DNA of 64,000 nt from [Clostridium] colinum (lineage in GTDB: Bacteria; Bacillota; Clostridia; Lachnospirales; CAG-274), in contig NZ_OW712331.1 in assembly GCF_940677205.1 (NCBI RefSeq), positions 930,001-994,000 on the forward strand. The letters are read 5' to 3'. The notes under the pieces were generated by a model. The model saw nothing but the letters and a program-made list of their open reading frames with translations. It ran no database searches and was not told the DNA's origin. The position numbers and the translations under genes are program-made. This document shows positions 55,055-64,000 of this stretch, piece by piece (the first letter of the stretch is position 1; each line of letters begins with the position of its first letter).

Positions 55055-55284
55055 TTAATATTAGTAAAAAGTGAAGGAATATTAAATTGAAATTTAAAAA
55101 AATTAGTTTATATAAAATGTATAAAAATCAAGAATAAAAAGGTAAAGGTTGTTAATTATTCTTGCACTAAAAAGGTAGTTTTATTCCTTAGATATTAGAG
55201 GGATATTTTTATAATATTACATATTAAAAACTAAATGTTATATTTTAAAAATTACTATTTGATTATGAATTTATTTGGGCAAAA

Positions 55285-55399
55285 TTTGAAATAGGATAAA
55301 TATCAAATGAAGAATATGTGATTAATGTAGATATATGTGGTAAAAAATAAATTATATAGATATAAGGAATTAGACCAACAAACTTTATAATAAAAAGTA
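55285..55399 (+). pseudogene. Remnant of a SpoIID/LytB-like gene
   Basis: One frame reads FEIG, stop, ISNEEYVINVDICGKK, two or three stops, then GIRPTNFIIK. The intact spoIID at 50512 has FDITKRSEADYVLEVTVCGKK and GLRSTNFTIEK in the same order. The DNA is similar as well (TTAGxCCAACAAA against TTAGGTCAACAAA). Only this part of the domain survives. Confidence 0.55.
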
Positions 55400-56309
55400 T
55401 ATGAACACGCAATAGTAATAATTTATTATATATCAAACTTTAATAATTAGTTATTAAGAAATTTTGATAAAAATATTAAAATAAAAAATAATAAGTTATT
55501 AAAATGGAATAGGAATATTAAATATTTATAATTCTATTAAAAAATTTAATAATGAAAAAATGTAAATAAAATATTTTATAATTAATTATAAATCCAATAA
55601 TAATAGCAATATTACTCATAATATCTATTAGAATAATTATACACTTAGTGTCTCACTAGATGAAATAGAAATAAGATGTTATACAAAAAGAATAATAATG
55701 AATTTAATTATAGTTTTAATTGACTTAATATTAAATAGAATAAATTTTTTAGTTTATATTTGTATTTAGAAAATATTAAAGTAAAAATATACTTTAACAT
55801 TTTGTTTATTTAAATTAATTTATTTATATTATTCACAAAATATAGATTCTTTTATTTTAAAAATAAAAGAAGTTTTACATGACAATTTCAATATTATATA
55901 GAAAATTATTAAACCCGTATTTATAGTAAATATAGTATAAATTAACAGAAATATACTTTAAATAAATGATGGTTTTATTGTAAATTCAAGTGATAGTAGA
56001 TGTACTATATCTACAGCTACTAAAAATTTCAAATAATTTAATGACTCTTAATGCCAAGTATAGAAAAATATATTAATAAAAATTATGTTTTAAATAAAGA
56101 GAGTGAGAAAAAAGAAATATAGGAGAATATACAGTAAATTATAGAGGTTAAGTGTAATTTGAGTGATATTTAAGATAAAACAAAGATATTTTAGGACATA
56201 AATTTTAGCTAAATTAATATCAATGAATTTAAAAAATTAACCAACAACTATTAACAAAAAGTCTCTTAAAATTAAAGAATAATAAATAATTTTAACTAAA
56301 ATTAATGGA

Positions 56310-56358
56310 ATACTAAATATTTTTATGCAAATACTTGATATATTAAAATATTTAGTAT
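56310..56358. repeat. Inverted repeat overlapping the hydG promoter
   Basis: A perfect 14-bp inverted repeat (ATACTAAATATTTT, 56310-56323; AAAATATTTAGTAT, 56345-56358) with a 21-nt loop. The right arm covers the promoter spacer and the first base of the -10. Confidence 0.5.
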
Positions 56359-56363
56359 ATTAT
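56335..56363 (+). promoter_or_regulatory. Probable hydGFE promoter
   Basis: -35 TTGATA (56335-56340), 17-nt spacer, -10 TATTAT (56358-56363), 78 nt before the GTG start. Confidence 0.5.
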
Positions 56364-56440
56364 ATTTATAGACTATTAGATTACTAGTAATTATAATTAT
56401 AATTATAATGATAAATATAAAAAATTTTAGGAGGACGGTT

Positions 56441-57853
56441 GTGTATAATAAATATTCAAAAAAGGCACAAGAATTTATAAGTCATAATGAAATTTTAGAT
56501 ACTATTAAATGGGTAGAAGAAAAAGTAAATGATAAAGAATTAGTTAGTAATATTTTAGAAAAAGCTAAAAATTTAAAAGGATTGGAACATAGAGAAGCTC
56601 TTTTATTATTAGAATGTAAATTTGATGATATAAACAATGAAATTTATAATTTAGCTAAATATATAAAAAATAAGATTTATGGAAAAAGAGTAGTTCTATT
56701 TGCTCCTATATATCTTTCAAATTATTGTGTTAATGGTTGTATATATTGCTCATATAACCATAAAAATAAAGATATTTTAAGAAGAAAATTAACGCAAGAA
56801 GAAATTATTCAAGAAGTTAAGGCTTTACAAGATATGGGGCATAAAAGATTAGCTATAGAATTAGGTGAAGACCCTGTTAATAATTCTATAGACTATGTTT
56901 TAGAAAGTATTAAAACAATTTATAGTGTTAATCATAAAAATGGCGTAATAAGAAGAGTTAATGTAAATATAGCAGCTACTTCTGTTGAAAATTATAAAAA
57001 GTTAAAAGAGGCAGAGATAGGCACATATATATTATTCCAAGAAACATATAATAAAGAAAATTATGAAAAATTACATCCATTTGGTCCTAAGCATAATTAT
57101 GACTATCATACAGAGGCTATGGATAGAGCAATGGAAGCAGGGCTTGATGATGTTGGAATAGGTGTATTATTTGGTTTAAATATGTATAGATATGACTTTG
57201 TAGGGCTTTTAATGCACGCTGAACATTTAGAAGCTTGTATGGGAGTTGGTCCACATACTGTTAGTGTTCCAAGAATAAAAGATGGTAATAATGTAGATAG
57301 CTCAGAATTTAACGATGCTATATCTGATGAATTATTTAAAAAAATAATTGCCGTATTAAGAATATCTATGCCATATGCAGGTATTATTGTTTCTACAAGA
57401 GAATCTCAAAAAGTTAGAGAAGAAACTTTAGAAATAGGTGTCTCTCAAATAAGCGGTGGGTCTAAAACTAGTGTTGGTGGCTATACAATAGCACCTGAAG
57501 AAAAAACAGAGCAATTTTCTATAACCGATGAGAGAAATTTAGAAGAAATAGTTGAATGGTTATTAAAATTAGGATATATACCAAGTTTTTGTACTGCTTG
57601 TTATAAAGAAGGAAGAACTGGAGATAGGTTTATGAAATTAGCTAAATCTGGACAAATAGTTAATTGTTGTGACCCTAATGCATTATTAACCTTAAAAGAG
57701 TATACTGAAAATTATGGAGATTATAATGTAAAAAATTTAGCAAGCAAAATAATTGAAAAAGAAGTAGAAAATATACCAAATGAAAAAGTAAAAGGTATAA
57801 CAAAAGAATATTTAAATAAAAAATATGATAGTAAACAAAACTTTAGATTTTAA
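56441..57853 (+). CDS. hydG: [FeFe]-hydrogenase maturase HydG (radical SAM tyrosine lyase)
   Basis: 470 residues from the GTG at 56441, which has AGGAGG 6 nt upstream; an upstream ATG at 56408 would put that ribosome site inside the coding region. The radical SAM cluster is Cys96, Cys100, Cys103 in NYCVNGCIYCSYN. The C-terminal auxiliary cluster motif is FCTACYKEGRTGDRF with a later cysteine pair near NCCDPNA. HydG splits tyrosine to CO and cyanide for the hydrogenase H-cluster. It is the first gene of a hydG-hydF-hydE operon. ThiH is excluded by the C-terminal cluster and context. Confidence 0.95.
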   Translation: MYNKYSKKAQEFISHNEILDTIKWVEEKVNDKELVSNILEKAKNLKGLEHREALLLLECKFDDINNEIYNLAKYIKNKIYGKRVVLFAPIYLSNYCVNGCIYCSYNHKNKDILRRKLTQEEIIQEVKALQDMGHKRLAIELGEDPVNNSIDYVLESIKTIYSVNHKNGVIRRVNVNIAATSVENYKKLKEAEIGTYILFQETYNKENYEKLHPFGPKHNYDYHTEAMDRAMEAGLDDVGIGVLFGLNMYRYDFVGLLMHAEHLEACMGVGPHTVSVPRIKDGNNVDSSEFNDAISDELFKKIIAVLRISMPYAGIIVSTRESQKVREETLEIGVSQISGGSKTSVGGYTIAPEEKTEQFSITDERNLEEIVEWLLKLGYIPSFCTACYKEGRTGDRFMKLAKSGQIVNCCDPNALLTLKEYTENYGDYNVKNLASKIIEKEVENIPNEKVKGITKEYLNKKYDSKQNFRF

Positions 57854-57869
57854 AAAAGGAGATGAGTAT

Positions 57870-59054
57870 ATGTTAAATAGTGTACCAAAAGGAGAAAGAA
57901 AGCATATAGCTATTTTTGGAAAAACTAATACTGGAAAGTCTTCTTTAATAAATTTTTTGACAAATCAAGAATTATCTATAGTATCAGACCAAAAGGGAAC
58001 AACAACAGACCCAGTATATAAAAATATGGAAATAATAGGATTAGGGGCTTGTACAATAATTGATACTGCAGGGTTTGATGATAATACTAGTTTAGGTAAT
58101 GAAAGATTAAAAAAAACAGAAACAGCATTATTAAAAACAGATTTAGCAATTTTATTATTTACAGAAGATAATTTTGAGTTTGAAGCCATATGGATTGAAA
58201 AGTTTAAAAAATTAGAAATACCATTTATATGTATATTAAATAAAATAGATTTAATAAAAGAAGTAGATATATTAGCAACTAAAATATATAACGATTTTGG
58301 AGTTAATCCTATTCTTGTAAGTTGTAAGGAAAAAATAGGATTTGATGATTTAATTTACACTATAAAAAATAATTTTGAAAATGATGATAAACGTGAAATA
58401 ACTGGAGAATTAGTTAAAGAAAATGACTTAGTTTTACTTGTTATGCCTCAAGATAAACAAGCTCCAAAAGGAAGGCTTATTTTACCTCAAGTACAAGTTT
58501 TAAGAGAGTTATTAGATAAAAAGTGTACAGTTGTTTCTACTTCTTTAAAAGACATATCTAACGCATTACAAAGTTTGGCAAAATCACCAGACATTATAAT
58601 AACAGATTCTCAAATTTTTAAAGAGGTTTACGAGCAAAAACCTAAAGATAGCAAAATGACTTCATTTTCTGTTTTATTTGCAGGTTATAAAGGAGATATT
58701 AATTATTATTTAGAAAGTGTTAAAATTTTAGATAATTTAAAAGAAAATGCAAATATAATAATTGCGGAAGCTTGCACACACAATGCAATAGATGGAGATA
58801 TAGCAAGAGAAAAAATACCAAATATGTTAAAAAAAAGGTTTGGTAATAATATAAATATAACTGTAATAACAGGAGATAATTTTCCAGATGATTTAGAAAA
58901 ATATGATTTGATAATTCAATGTGGTGCGTGTATGTTTAATAGAAAATATGTTCTTAATAGAATAAATATGGCTAAAAGTAAAAATATACCTACCACTAAT
59001 TATGGTATTATTATTGCTTATTTAAGTGGTATATTAGACAAAATAAATATTTAA
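57870..59054 (+). CDS. hydF: [FeFe]-hydrogenase maturase HydF (GTPase scaffold)
   Basis: 394 residues from the ATG with AAAGGAGATGA upstream. The N-terminal GTPase domain has GKTNTGKSS (about 17-25), DTAGFDD and LNKID. A dimerisation domain follows. The C-terminal cluster-binding domain has Cys302-x-His304 (EACTHNA) and Cys351-x2-Cys354 (QCGACMFN). HydF carries the [2Fe] subcluster precursor made by HydE and HydG and delivers it to HydA. The gene starts 16 nt after hydG and ends 13 nt before the hydE start. Confidence 0.95.
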   Translation: MLNSVPKGERKHIAIFGKTNTGKSSLINFLTNQELSIVSDQKGTTTDPVYKNMEIIGLGACTIIDTAGFDDNTSLGNERLKKTETALLKTDLAILLFTEDNFEFEAIWIEKFKKLEIPFICILNKIDLIKEVDILATKIYNDFGVNPILVSCKEKIGFDDLIYTIKNNFENDDKREITGELVKENDLVLLVMPQDKQAPKGRLILPQVQVLRELLDKKCTVVSTSLKDISNALQSLAKSPDIIITDSQIFKEVYEQKPKDSKMTSFSVLFAGYKGDINYYLESVKILDNLKENANIIIAEACTHNAIDGDIAREKIPNMLKKRFGNNINITVITGDNFPDDLEKYDLIIQCGACMFNRKYVLNRINMAKSKNIPTTNYGIIIAYLSGILDKINI

Positions 59055-59067
59055 AGGAATGGTTTTT

Positions 59068-60168
59068 TTGATAGAAAAAATACTAGAAAAAGATAAACTT
59101 ACAAGAGATGATTTAATTAAATTATTGTCTATAGAAGATGAAAAAGATATGAATAAACTTTTTAATAAAGCTTATTCCATAAAAGAAAAATACATTGGTA
59201 AAATATCTCATTATAGAGGACTTATAGAATTTTCTAATTATTGTATAAAAGATTGTAATTATTGTGGAATTAGAAAAAGTAATAGCCTAGTAGATAGATT
59301 TTTTATGAATAAAGAAGAAATATTAAAAATGGCAAAATGGGCTTTAGATAATGAATATGGTTCTATAACTTTACAATCGGGTGAAAGAACAGATACAGAC
59401 TTTGTTAATTTTGTTACAGAAGTTATTTCGGATATAAAAGAAATGTCAAAAGGCAAATTAGGTTTAACACTTTGTATGGGAGAACAAAGTGAAGATGTAT
59501 ATAAAAAGTGGTTTGAAGCTGGTGGTCACAGATATTTATTAAGAATAGAAACTACAAATGAAAATTTATATAATCATATTCACCCTAAAAATAATTTACA
59601 TTCTTTTAAAAAAAGGGTAGATTGTTTAAAATCTTTAAAAAAAATAGGATATCAAGTTGGGACAGGGGTACTTATAGGAGTGCCTAACCAAACAATTGAA
59701 GATTTAGCAGATGATATTTTATTTTTTAAAGATATGGATATAGATATGATAGGTATGGGTCCTTATATTGTCCATAAAGATACTCCAATAGGAAAATATG
59801 TATTAGATAAACAACTTGATACGGTTGATAGCAAAAACTATAGATTTCTTTTAGGCCTTAAAATGATTGCCGTTACAAGAATATTTTTAAAAGATGTAAA
59901 TATTGCTGCAACAACAGCTTTGCAAGCGTTAGACAGCTTGGGTAGAGAAAAAGGATTAAAAGCTGGAGCTAATATTCTTATGCCTATTATAACATTAGAA
60001 GATTACAGAGAAAAATATCAATTATATGATAATAAACCTTGTATAGAAGATAATGCTAATAAATGTAAAAGTTGTTTAACGGGCAGAGTTATGAGTATTG
60101 GAGAAAAAGTCGGGTTTGGAGAATTTGGAGATTCAAAACATTTTTTTAATAAAATAAAAAGTATCTAA
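59068..60168 (+). CDS. hydE: [FeFe]-hydrogenase maturase HydE (radical SAM)
   Basis: 366 residues from the TTG at 59068, which is 9 nt after AAAGGA; an ATG at 59059 lies against the ribosome site and is unlikely. The radical SAM cluster is Cys59, Cys63, Cys66 in NYCIKDCNYCGIRK. TLQSGERTD and LRIETTNENLYNHIHP are HydE-like; it lacks BioB features. HydE makes the precursor of the dithiolate bridge of the H-cluster. It is last in hydGFE. No hydA is in the window, so the hydrogenase itself is elsewhere. Confidence 0.93.
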   Translation: MIEKILEKDKLTRDDLIKLLSIEDEKDMNKLFNKAYSIKEKYIGKISHYRGLIEFSNYCIKDCNYCGIRKSNSLVDRFFMNKEEILKMAKWALDNEYGSITLQSGERTDTDFVNFVTEVISDIKEMSKGKLGLTLCMGEQSEDVYKKWFEAGGHRYLLRIETTNENLYNHIHPKNNLHSFKKRVDCLKSLKKIGYQVGTGVLIGVPNQTIEDLADDILFFKDMDIDMIGMGPYIVHKDTPIGKYVLDKQLDTVDSKNYRFLLGLKMIAVTRIFLKDVNIAATTALQALDSLGREKGLKAGANILMPIITLEDYREKYQLYDNKPCIEDNANKCKSCLTGRVMSIGEKVGFGEFGDSKHFFNKIKSI

Positions 60169-60198
60169 TAATTAATTTATAATAAAATTTTTAATTAT

Positions 60199-60252
60199 AC
60201 CTTATATGATAAAATATAATTTATAGAGCAATTATATTTTATTATATAAGGT
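60199..60252 (+). terminator. Terminator of hydGFE
   Basis: A 23-bp stem with one wobble pair (60199-60221 and 60230-60252), 8-nt loop, followed by TTTTTATTTT. It occupies part of the 442-nt gap before the sugar operon; the rest of the gap holds the promoter and palindrome at 60440-60491 and no gene. Confidence 0.85.
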
Positions 60253-60439
60253 TTTTATTTTAAAAAATGGTTATTTATATATAGAAAGAATTTCCAAATA
60301 AAAATTTGAATTTAACTAAATATATAACAACAAAAAATTACACAAATAATTTCTTTAGTATAATATTACAAAATAGTATATTAATATATATATAAATTTA
60401 TATATTTAACCGAAAAAAATAAATATTTTTAAAAATCTA

Positions 60440-60468
60440 TTGTATATTTTTAACTTGTATGCTAGTAT
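60440..60468 (+). promoter_or_regulatory. Possible promoter of the sugar-use operon
   Basis: -35 TTGTAT (60440-60445), 17-nt spacer, -10 TAGTAT (60463-60468). The -10 lies inside the palindrome at 60452-60491. It is about 140 nt before the symporter gene. Confidence 0.4.
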
Positions 60469-60491
60469 ACCAATATACTAGTATACAAGTT
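60452..60491. promoter_or_regulatory. Long palindrome, candidate repressor operator
   Basis: An 18-bp inverted repeat with one wobble (60452-60469 and 60474-60491) and a 4-nt centre. Each arm itself contains a CTTGTATxCTAGTATA palindrome, so two TTGTATAC/GTATACAA-type sites stand side by side. GntR-family regulators bind sites of this style. A terminator is an alternative, since TATTTTTATT follows. Confidence 0.5.
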
Positions 60492-60610
60492 ATTTTTATT
60501 ACTCTAATTATTATGTTATTTATAAATTTTATATTATTTTTAAGAGGTGATAATAAAAAATCTAAAAAATATTTTAAGAGATAATAATAATTTTTAGGGA
60601 GGGATTATTT

Positions 60611-62002
60611 ATGATTCTTGATTTAATCAGTAAAAAAGAAGAAGTTAAGCCATTTAATATAGGAGACAAAATAGGATATGCATTTGGAGATTTAGGCTGT
60701 GGTGCATTTTTTATGTTTGTATCTAGTTATTTAATGTTATTTTATACAGATATATTAGGCATAAGCGCAACAGCAGTTGGTACTTTATTTTTAGTAGCAA
60801 GAATTTGGGATGCTATAAATGACCCTATAATGGGGACTATATGTGATAGAGTTAAAGTTTCAAAATATGGTAAATTTAAACCATATATTGTTAGATTTGG
60901 TATACCAATGGTTTTGGTAGGTATATTAACTTTTACAGCTATTCCTATTTTACCTGAAAATTTAACATTACCATATGCATATATAACTTATATTTTATTT
61001 GGTATGTTATATACAGCTGTTAATATCCCTTATGGTTCATTATCATCTGTTATGAGTAAAGACCCAAATGAAAGAGCAGCTTTATCAGTATTTAGAAATC
61101 TAGGAGGTCTTTTGGCTCAAATAATAATAGTATTTTTAGTCCCTAAATTAGTTTTTAATATAGATGGTGAAATTACAGCTGTTGGATTTTTAAAATGTGC
61201 TATAATATTAGCTATAATATCAAGCATATCTTTTATTATTACATTTAGATTTACTAGAGAAAGAATAGTACATAATAAACTTACAAAAAATAATGATAGT
61301 TTTTTAAAATCTATATTAAAATTATTTAAAAATAGAGCTTTTTTAGGTATAGCTTTAGCATCATTTGCACAAATGGCAGGTCTTTTAACAACACAAGGCT
61401 TAACAGCATATCTTTTTAAAGACTATTTTAAAGCCCCAAGCCTTATTTCTATAGGCGGTCTTAGTGCTTTAATATCCTCATTTTTAGTAATACCTTTTGC
61501 TACTAAAATAATTAGCAAACTAGGAAAAAAAGAAACAGCTGTATTTAGTTGTATGTGGTCGACTATTATTTATGCTCTAGTATTTTTTATACCAAACTTA
61601 AATGTAAATACATATATCATACTAATGTTTATTAATGGTTTAGGCCAAGGGTTAATGAGTGCTGTAACTTGGGCATTAGTAAGTGATACTATTGATTATC
61701 AAGAATATATTACTGGAGAAAGAAATGAAGGCACAGTTTATTCTTCTTATTCTTTAGCAAGAAAATTAGCACAAGCTATATCTGGTGGATTTGCCGGATT
61801 TGCATTAGGCATTTTAGGTTATCAGTCTGGCTCAACAACTCAAACAGAAGATGTTGCTACAGGTATTAAAGCACTTGCAACAGGTATACCAGCTTTATGT
61901 CTTTTAGCTACAACTTTAATTTTAATTTTTGTATATAATCTTTCTAAGAAAAAAATAAATCAAATTACAAAAGAACTAGAAATAAGAAGACAACATAACT
62001 AA
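60611..62002 (+). CDS. GPH-family sugar:cation symporter (MFS)
   Basis: 463 residues with about twelve membrane helices. GPH (MelB-like) signatures: GYAFGDLGCGAFFMFVSSYLMLFYTDILG near 20-48 (quoted AYAFGDL-like GYAFGDLG), WDAINDPIMGTICDR near 74-88, and KYGKFKPYI. A central loop (about 215-235) divides the two halves. The family imports glycosides, pentosides or hexuronides with H+ or Na+. The hexosaminidase gene 30 nt downstream suggests amino-sugar glycosides or muropeptide fragments. AGGGAGGG precedes the ATG. Confidence 0.9.
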   Translation: MILDLISKKEEVKPFNIGDKIGYAFGDLGCGAFFMFVSSYLMLFYTDILGISATAVGTLFLVARIWDAINDPIMGTICDRVKVSKYGKFKPYIVRFGIPMVLVGILTFTAIPILPENLTLPYAYITYILFGMLYTAVNIPYGSLSSVMSKDPNERAALSVFRNLGGLLAQIIIVFLVPKLVFNIDGEITAVGFLKCAIILAIISSISFIITFRFTRERIVHNKLTKNNDSFLKSILKLFKNRAFLGIALASFAQMAGLLTTQGLTAYLFKDYFKAPSLISIGGLSALISSFLVIPFATKIISKLGKKETAVFSCMWSTIIYALVFFIPNLNVNTYIILMFINGLGQGLMSAVTWALVSDTIDYQEYITGERNEGTVYSSYSLARKLAQAISGGFAGFALGILGYQSGSTTQTEDVATGIKALATGIPALCLLATTLILIFVYNLSKKKINQITKELEIRRQHN

Positions 62003-62032
62003 AAAAATATTTAAAAATGGAGGATTTTAATT

Positions 62033-63805
62033 ATGATAGTAGATTTAAAAGCAAAACCTTATAACCTTAATGATGAAGATATAAAATGGGTAAAAGACAC
62101 TATATCTAATATGACGATAGAGGAAAAAATTGGACAATTATTTATTAATATGGGTGAAAGTAGAGATGAACAGTATTTAAAGGATGTTATAAATAAGTAT
62201 CATATAGGTGGTGTTCGTTATAATCCTGGCACAGCAGAAGAAGTTTATGAACAAAATAAAATTTTACAAGAAAATAGTAAAATACCACTTTTAATAGCTG
62301 CAAATACCGAAAGCGGGGGTAATGGTGCTTGTGTAGATGGAACATATGTAGGAACTGAAACAAAAATAGGGGCTACAAATGATAAAAAATTTGCATATGA
62401 ATTGGGACGTATTTCTGGTATAGAAGCTTCGGCTATTGGTTGTAACTGGAGTTTTGCTCCAATTGTTGATATAGATGTAAATTGGAGAAATCCTATTATA
62501 TCTAGTCGTACTTTTGGAAATAATGCTGATAAAGTGTTAGAATATTCTTTAGAGTATATGAGAGGAATTATGGAAAGTGGAATAGCACCCGCTGCAAAAC
62601 ATTTTCCTGGTGATGGTATAGATGAAAGAGACCAACATTTATCTTTTGCACCAAATTCTTTATCTGTTGAAGAATGGGAAGCAACTTTTGGCAAAGTATA
62701 TAGAGGTTTATTTGAGGCTGGTCTTCCATCTATAATGGCCGGGCATATTTCATTACCAAATTATGTGCGTCATTTTAAACCAGATGCTACAATACAAGAA
62801 TTAATATTACCAGCTACTTTAAATAAATATATTTTAACAGACTTATTAAGAAAAGAAATGGGCTTTAATGGTTTAGTTGTAACAGATGCAAGCCATATGG
62901 TTGCAATGACTTCTGCTATGAAACGTAGTGAAATGCTACCAACAGCAATAGCAGCAGGTAGTGATTTATTTTTATTCTTTAATGACCCAGATGAAGATTT
63001 TAATTGGATGATGGAAGGATATAAAAATGGTATTATAACAGATGAAAGACTTGAAGAAGCTTTAATGCGTATATTAGGTATGAAAGCTACATTAGGATTA
63101 CATAAAAAAGCTAAAACAGAGATATTACCAAAAAAAGATATTGCTCTGTCTAAAATAGGTATTAAAGAAAATAAAGAAATAGCAAAAGAAATTTCTGATA
63201 AAGCTATAACTTTAGTAAAAAATAATGAAAATATATTTCCTATATCTTCTACAAAACAAAAAAGAGTTTTACTTGTTGAAATAAAAGGATTTGAAGGTGG
63301 GTTTGGTAAATTTATTGAACTAATGGGTGGTAAGAAAAAATCTGCTATTGAAATGACAAAAGAATTTTTAGAAGAAGAGGGATTTGAAGTTACTATATAT
63401 GAATCTCCTATGAAAAAAATAGAAAATCTTCCACCAGAAGAAATGAGAGTAGCACTTGGCAATATATATGCCGCAAAACGTCCAATATCAGATTTAACAA
63501 ATAATTATGATTTAATAATAAATATAGCAAATATTAATCCTAATACTGACCAACGTATATTATGGCCTGCAAGTAAAGGTACTCCAGATATTCCTTTTTA
63601 TGTAAATGAAGTACCAACAATATTTATATCTGTAAATTGTCCATTCCATTTAGCAGATGTACCTCAAGTTAAAACGTATATAAACGCTTATGATAATAGG
63701 GAAGATACAATTAAAATATTAGTTGATAAAATGTTAGGAAAATCTGAATTTAAAGGAATAAGCCCAGTTGATGCTTTTTGTGGATTAGAAGATACTAGAT
63801 ATTAA
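62033..63805 (+). CDS. Glycoside hydrolase family 3, beta-N-acetylhexosaminidase-like
   Basis: 590 residues, no signal peptide, so cytoplasmic. The GH3 barrel has TIEEKIGQLFI near 28-38, GGVRYNPG, the KHFPGDGIDERDQH loop (Lys189-His190) and the nucleophile Asp285 in VTDASHM. NagZ-type enzymes have KHFPGHGD; here the second part is GDGIDERDQH, which fits a NagZ relative but is not the textbook form. A second alpha/beta domain follows (about 385-585). It likely cleaves GlcNAc-containing glycosides imported by the symporter. AGGAGG-like GGAGG precedes the ATG. Confidence 0.85.
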   Translation: MIVDLKAKPYNLNDEDIKWVKDTISNMTIEEKIGQLFINMGESRDEQYLKDVINKYHIGGVRYNPGTAEEVYEQNKILQENSKIPLLIAANTESGGNGACVDGTYVGTETKIGATNDKKFAYELGRISGIEASAIGCNWSFAPIVDIDVNWRNPIISSRTFGNNADKVLEYSLEYMRGIMESGIAPAAKHFPGDGIDERDQHLSFAPNSLSVEEWEATFGKVYRGLFEAGLPSIMAGHISLPNYVRHFKPDATIQELILPATLNKYILTDLLRKEMGFNGLVVTDASHMVAMTSAMKRSEMLPTAIAAGSDLFLFFNDPDEDFNWMMEGYKNGIITDERLEEALMRILGMKATLGLHKKAKTEILPKKDIALSKIGIKENKEIAKEISDKAITLVKNNENIFPISSTKQKRVLLVEIKGFEGGFGKFIELMGGKKKSAIEMTKEFLEEEGFEVTIYESPMKKIENLPPEEMRVALGNIYAAKRPISDLTNNYDLIINIANINPNTDQRILWPASKGTPDIPFYVNEVPTIFISVNCPFHLADVPQVKTYINAYDNREDTIKILVDKMLGKSEFKGISPVDAFCGLEDTRY

Positions 63806-63820
63806 TTGGGAGGATATAAA

Positions 63821-64000
63821 GTGAAAAATTTAAATGAATTTAATAAAGAAAAAAATTTTTTAATTTGCATAGACTCAGATGGTTGTGCAATAAATACAAT
63901 GGATATTAAACATATAAAATGTTTTGGACCTTGTATGGTAAAAGAGTGGAATCTTCAAATATGGGAAAAAGATATTTTAGAAAAATGGAACAATGTTAAT
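63821..64000 (+). CDS. HAD-family hydrolase, N-terminal fragment
   Basis: The first 60 residues of a gene running off the window; GTG start with GGGAGG 7 nt upstream. LICIDSDGCAINTMD is HAD motif I (DxDGxxxxT), with the two aspartates of a phosphatase. It follows the GH3 gene by 15 nt and so belongs to the sugar-use operon, where it might dephosphorylate a sugar phosphate. The rest of the protein, and so its subclass, cannot be seen. Confidence 0.75.
   Translation, partial: MKNLNEFNKEKNFLICIDSDGCAINTMDIKHIKCFGPCMVKEWNLQIWEKDILEKWNNVN

Larger units (their letters stand above)
54590..56407. other. Gene-free decayed region (pseudogene graveyard)
   Basis: About 1.8 kb with stops in all frames and no ORF of note. 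Two remnants are recognisable (54749-55054 cyclophilin-like; 55285-55399 SpoIID-like). A third piece around 55965-56030 translates as DGFIVNSSDSRCTISTATKNF before stops, but I do not recognise it. The rest shows nothing beyond A/T-rich sequence. Confidence 0.7.

Noticed and set aside
54590-56407. A non-coding RNA gene or CRISPR array in the long gene-free region
   Set aside because: No regular repeats or stable long stems were seen apart from the repeat near the hydG promoter; protein-like remnants explain part of it.
62245-63462. Long minus-strand ORFs (149 and 230 aa) opposite the hexosaminidase gene
   Set aside because: They are antisense to a well-supported GH3 enzyme and show the Ser/Ile-rich composition typical of the complement of an A/T-rich gene.

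Overview
This is a very AT-rich window from a spore-forming anaerobic member of the Clostridia. Spore formation is indicated by spoIVA, spoIID and ylbJ. Anaerobic H2 metabolism is indicated by the [FeFe]-hydrogenase maturases hydG, hydF and hydE. The cdaAR pair, the sepF/yggS/yggT/ylmH division cluster and strong AGGAGG ribosome sites are typical of low-GC Firmicutes. A relative of the low-GC Lachnospiraceae / cluster XIVb clostridia is possible, but I cannot fix the genus from sequence alone.

Layout. 1-3.6 kb: tail of a TauE/SafE transporter, a small protein, a coiled-coil protein and cdaA-cdaR (cyclic-di-AMP synthesis). 3.7-8.4 kb: three overlapping large serine recombinase genes with no visible cargo. 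8.5-11.2 kb: rnhA, an RluA-type pseudouridine synthase and ylbJ. 11.3-18.7 kb: an anchored HlyD-like protein, yggS, sepF, yggT and ylmH, then dnaX-ybaB-recR-thyX. 19.3-23.1 kb: iscR-iscS-iscU-mnmA (Fe-S and tRNA thiolation) and rplS with a leader.

23.4-30.3 kb is an accessory island. It encodes an Imm11-like protein, a VgrG-like spike, a small DcrB/Eag-chaperone-like protein, a pentapeptide-repeat protein, a polymorphic toxin ending in a YeeF-type DNA/RNA non-specific nuclease, and three tandem copies of a YezG-type immunity gene. No sheath, tube or other injection-machine gene is nearby. This is the most unusual part of the window: a toxin-immunity pair best known from type VII LXG toxins appears to be attached to a VgrG-type delivery module.

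30.5-34.4 kb: a siderophore ABC importer operon with a probable iron-regulated promoter. 34.5-37.8 kb: rdgB, a YfcE-like phosphoesterase and tex. 37.8-47.6 kb on the minus strand: spoIVA, pyk, pfkA, dnaE, a GNAT protein and a DUF2156 protein. 47.7-51.5 kb: csoR-copA copper resistance and spoIID.

51.7-56.4 kb is a decaying locus. A LysR regulator faces a sugar O-acetyltransferase gene broken by one in-frame stop, an intact iron-type alcohol dehydrogenase follows, and then about 1.8 kb of dead DNA holds recognisable remnants of a cyclophilin-like gene and a SpoIID-like gene. 56.4-60.2 kb: hydGFE. 60.6-64 kb: a sugar-use operon (GPH-family symporter, GH3 beta-N-acetylhexosaminidase, HAD hydrolase running off the edge) behind a promoter covered by a long palindrome that looks like a repressor operator.

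No tRNA, rRNA or CRISPR array was seen. All assignments come from reading motifs and gene context; no database search was run.
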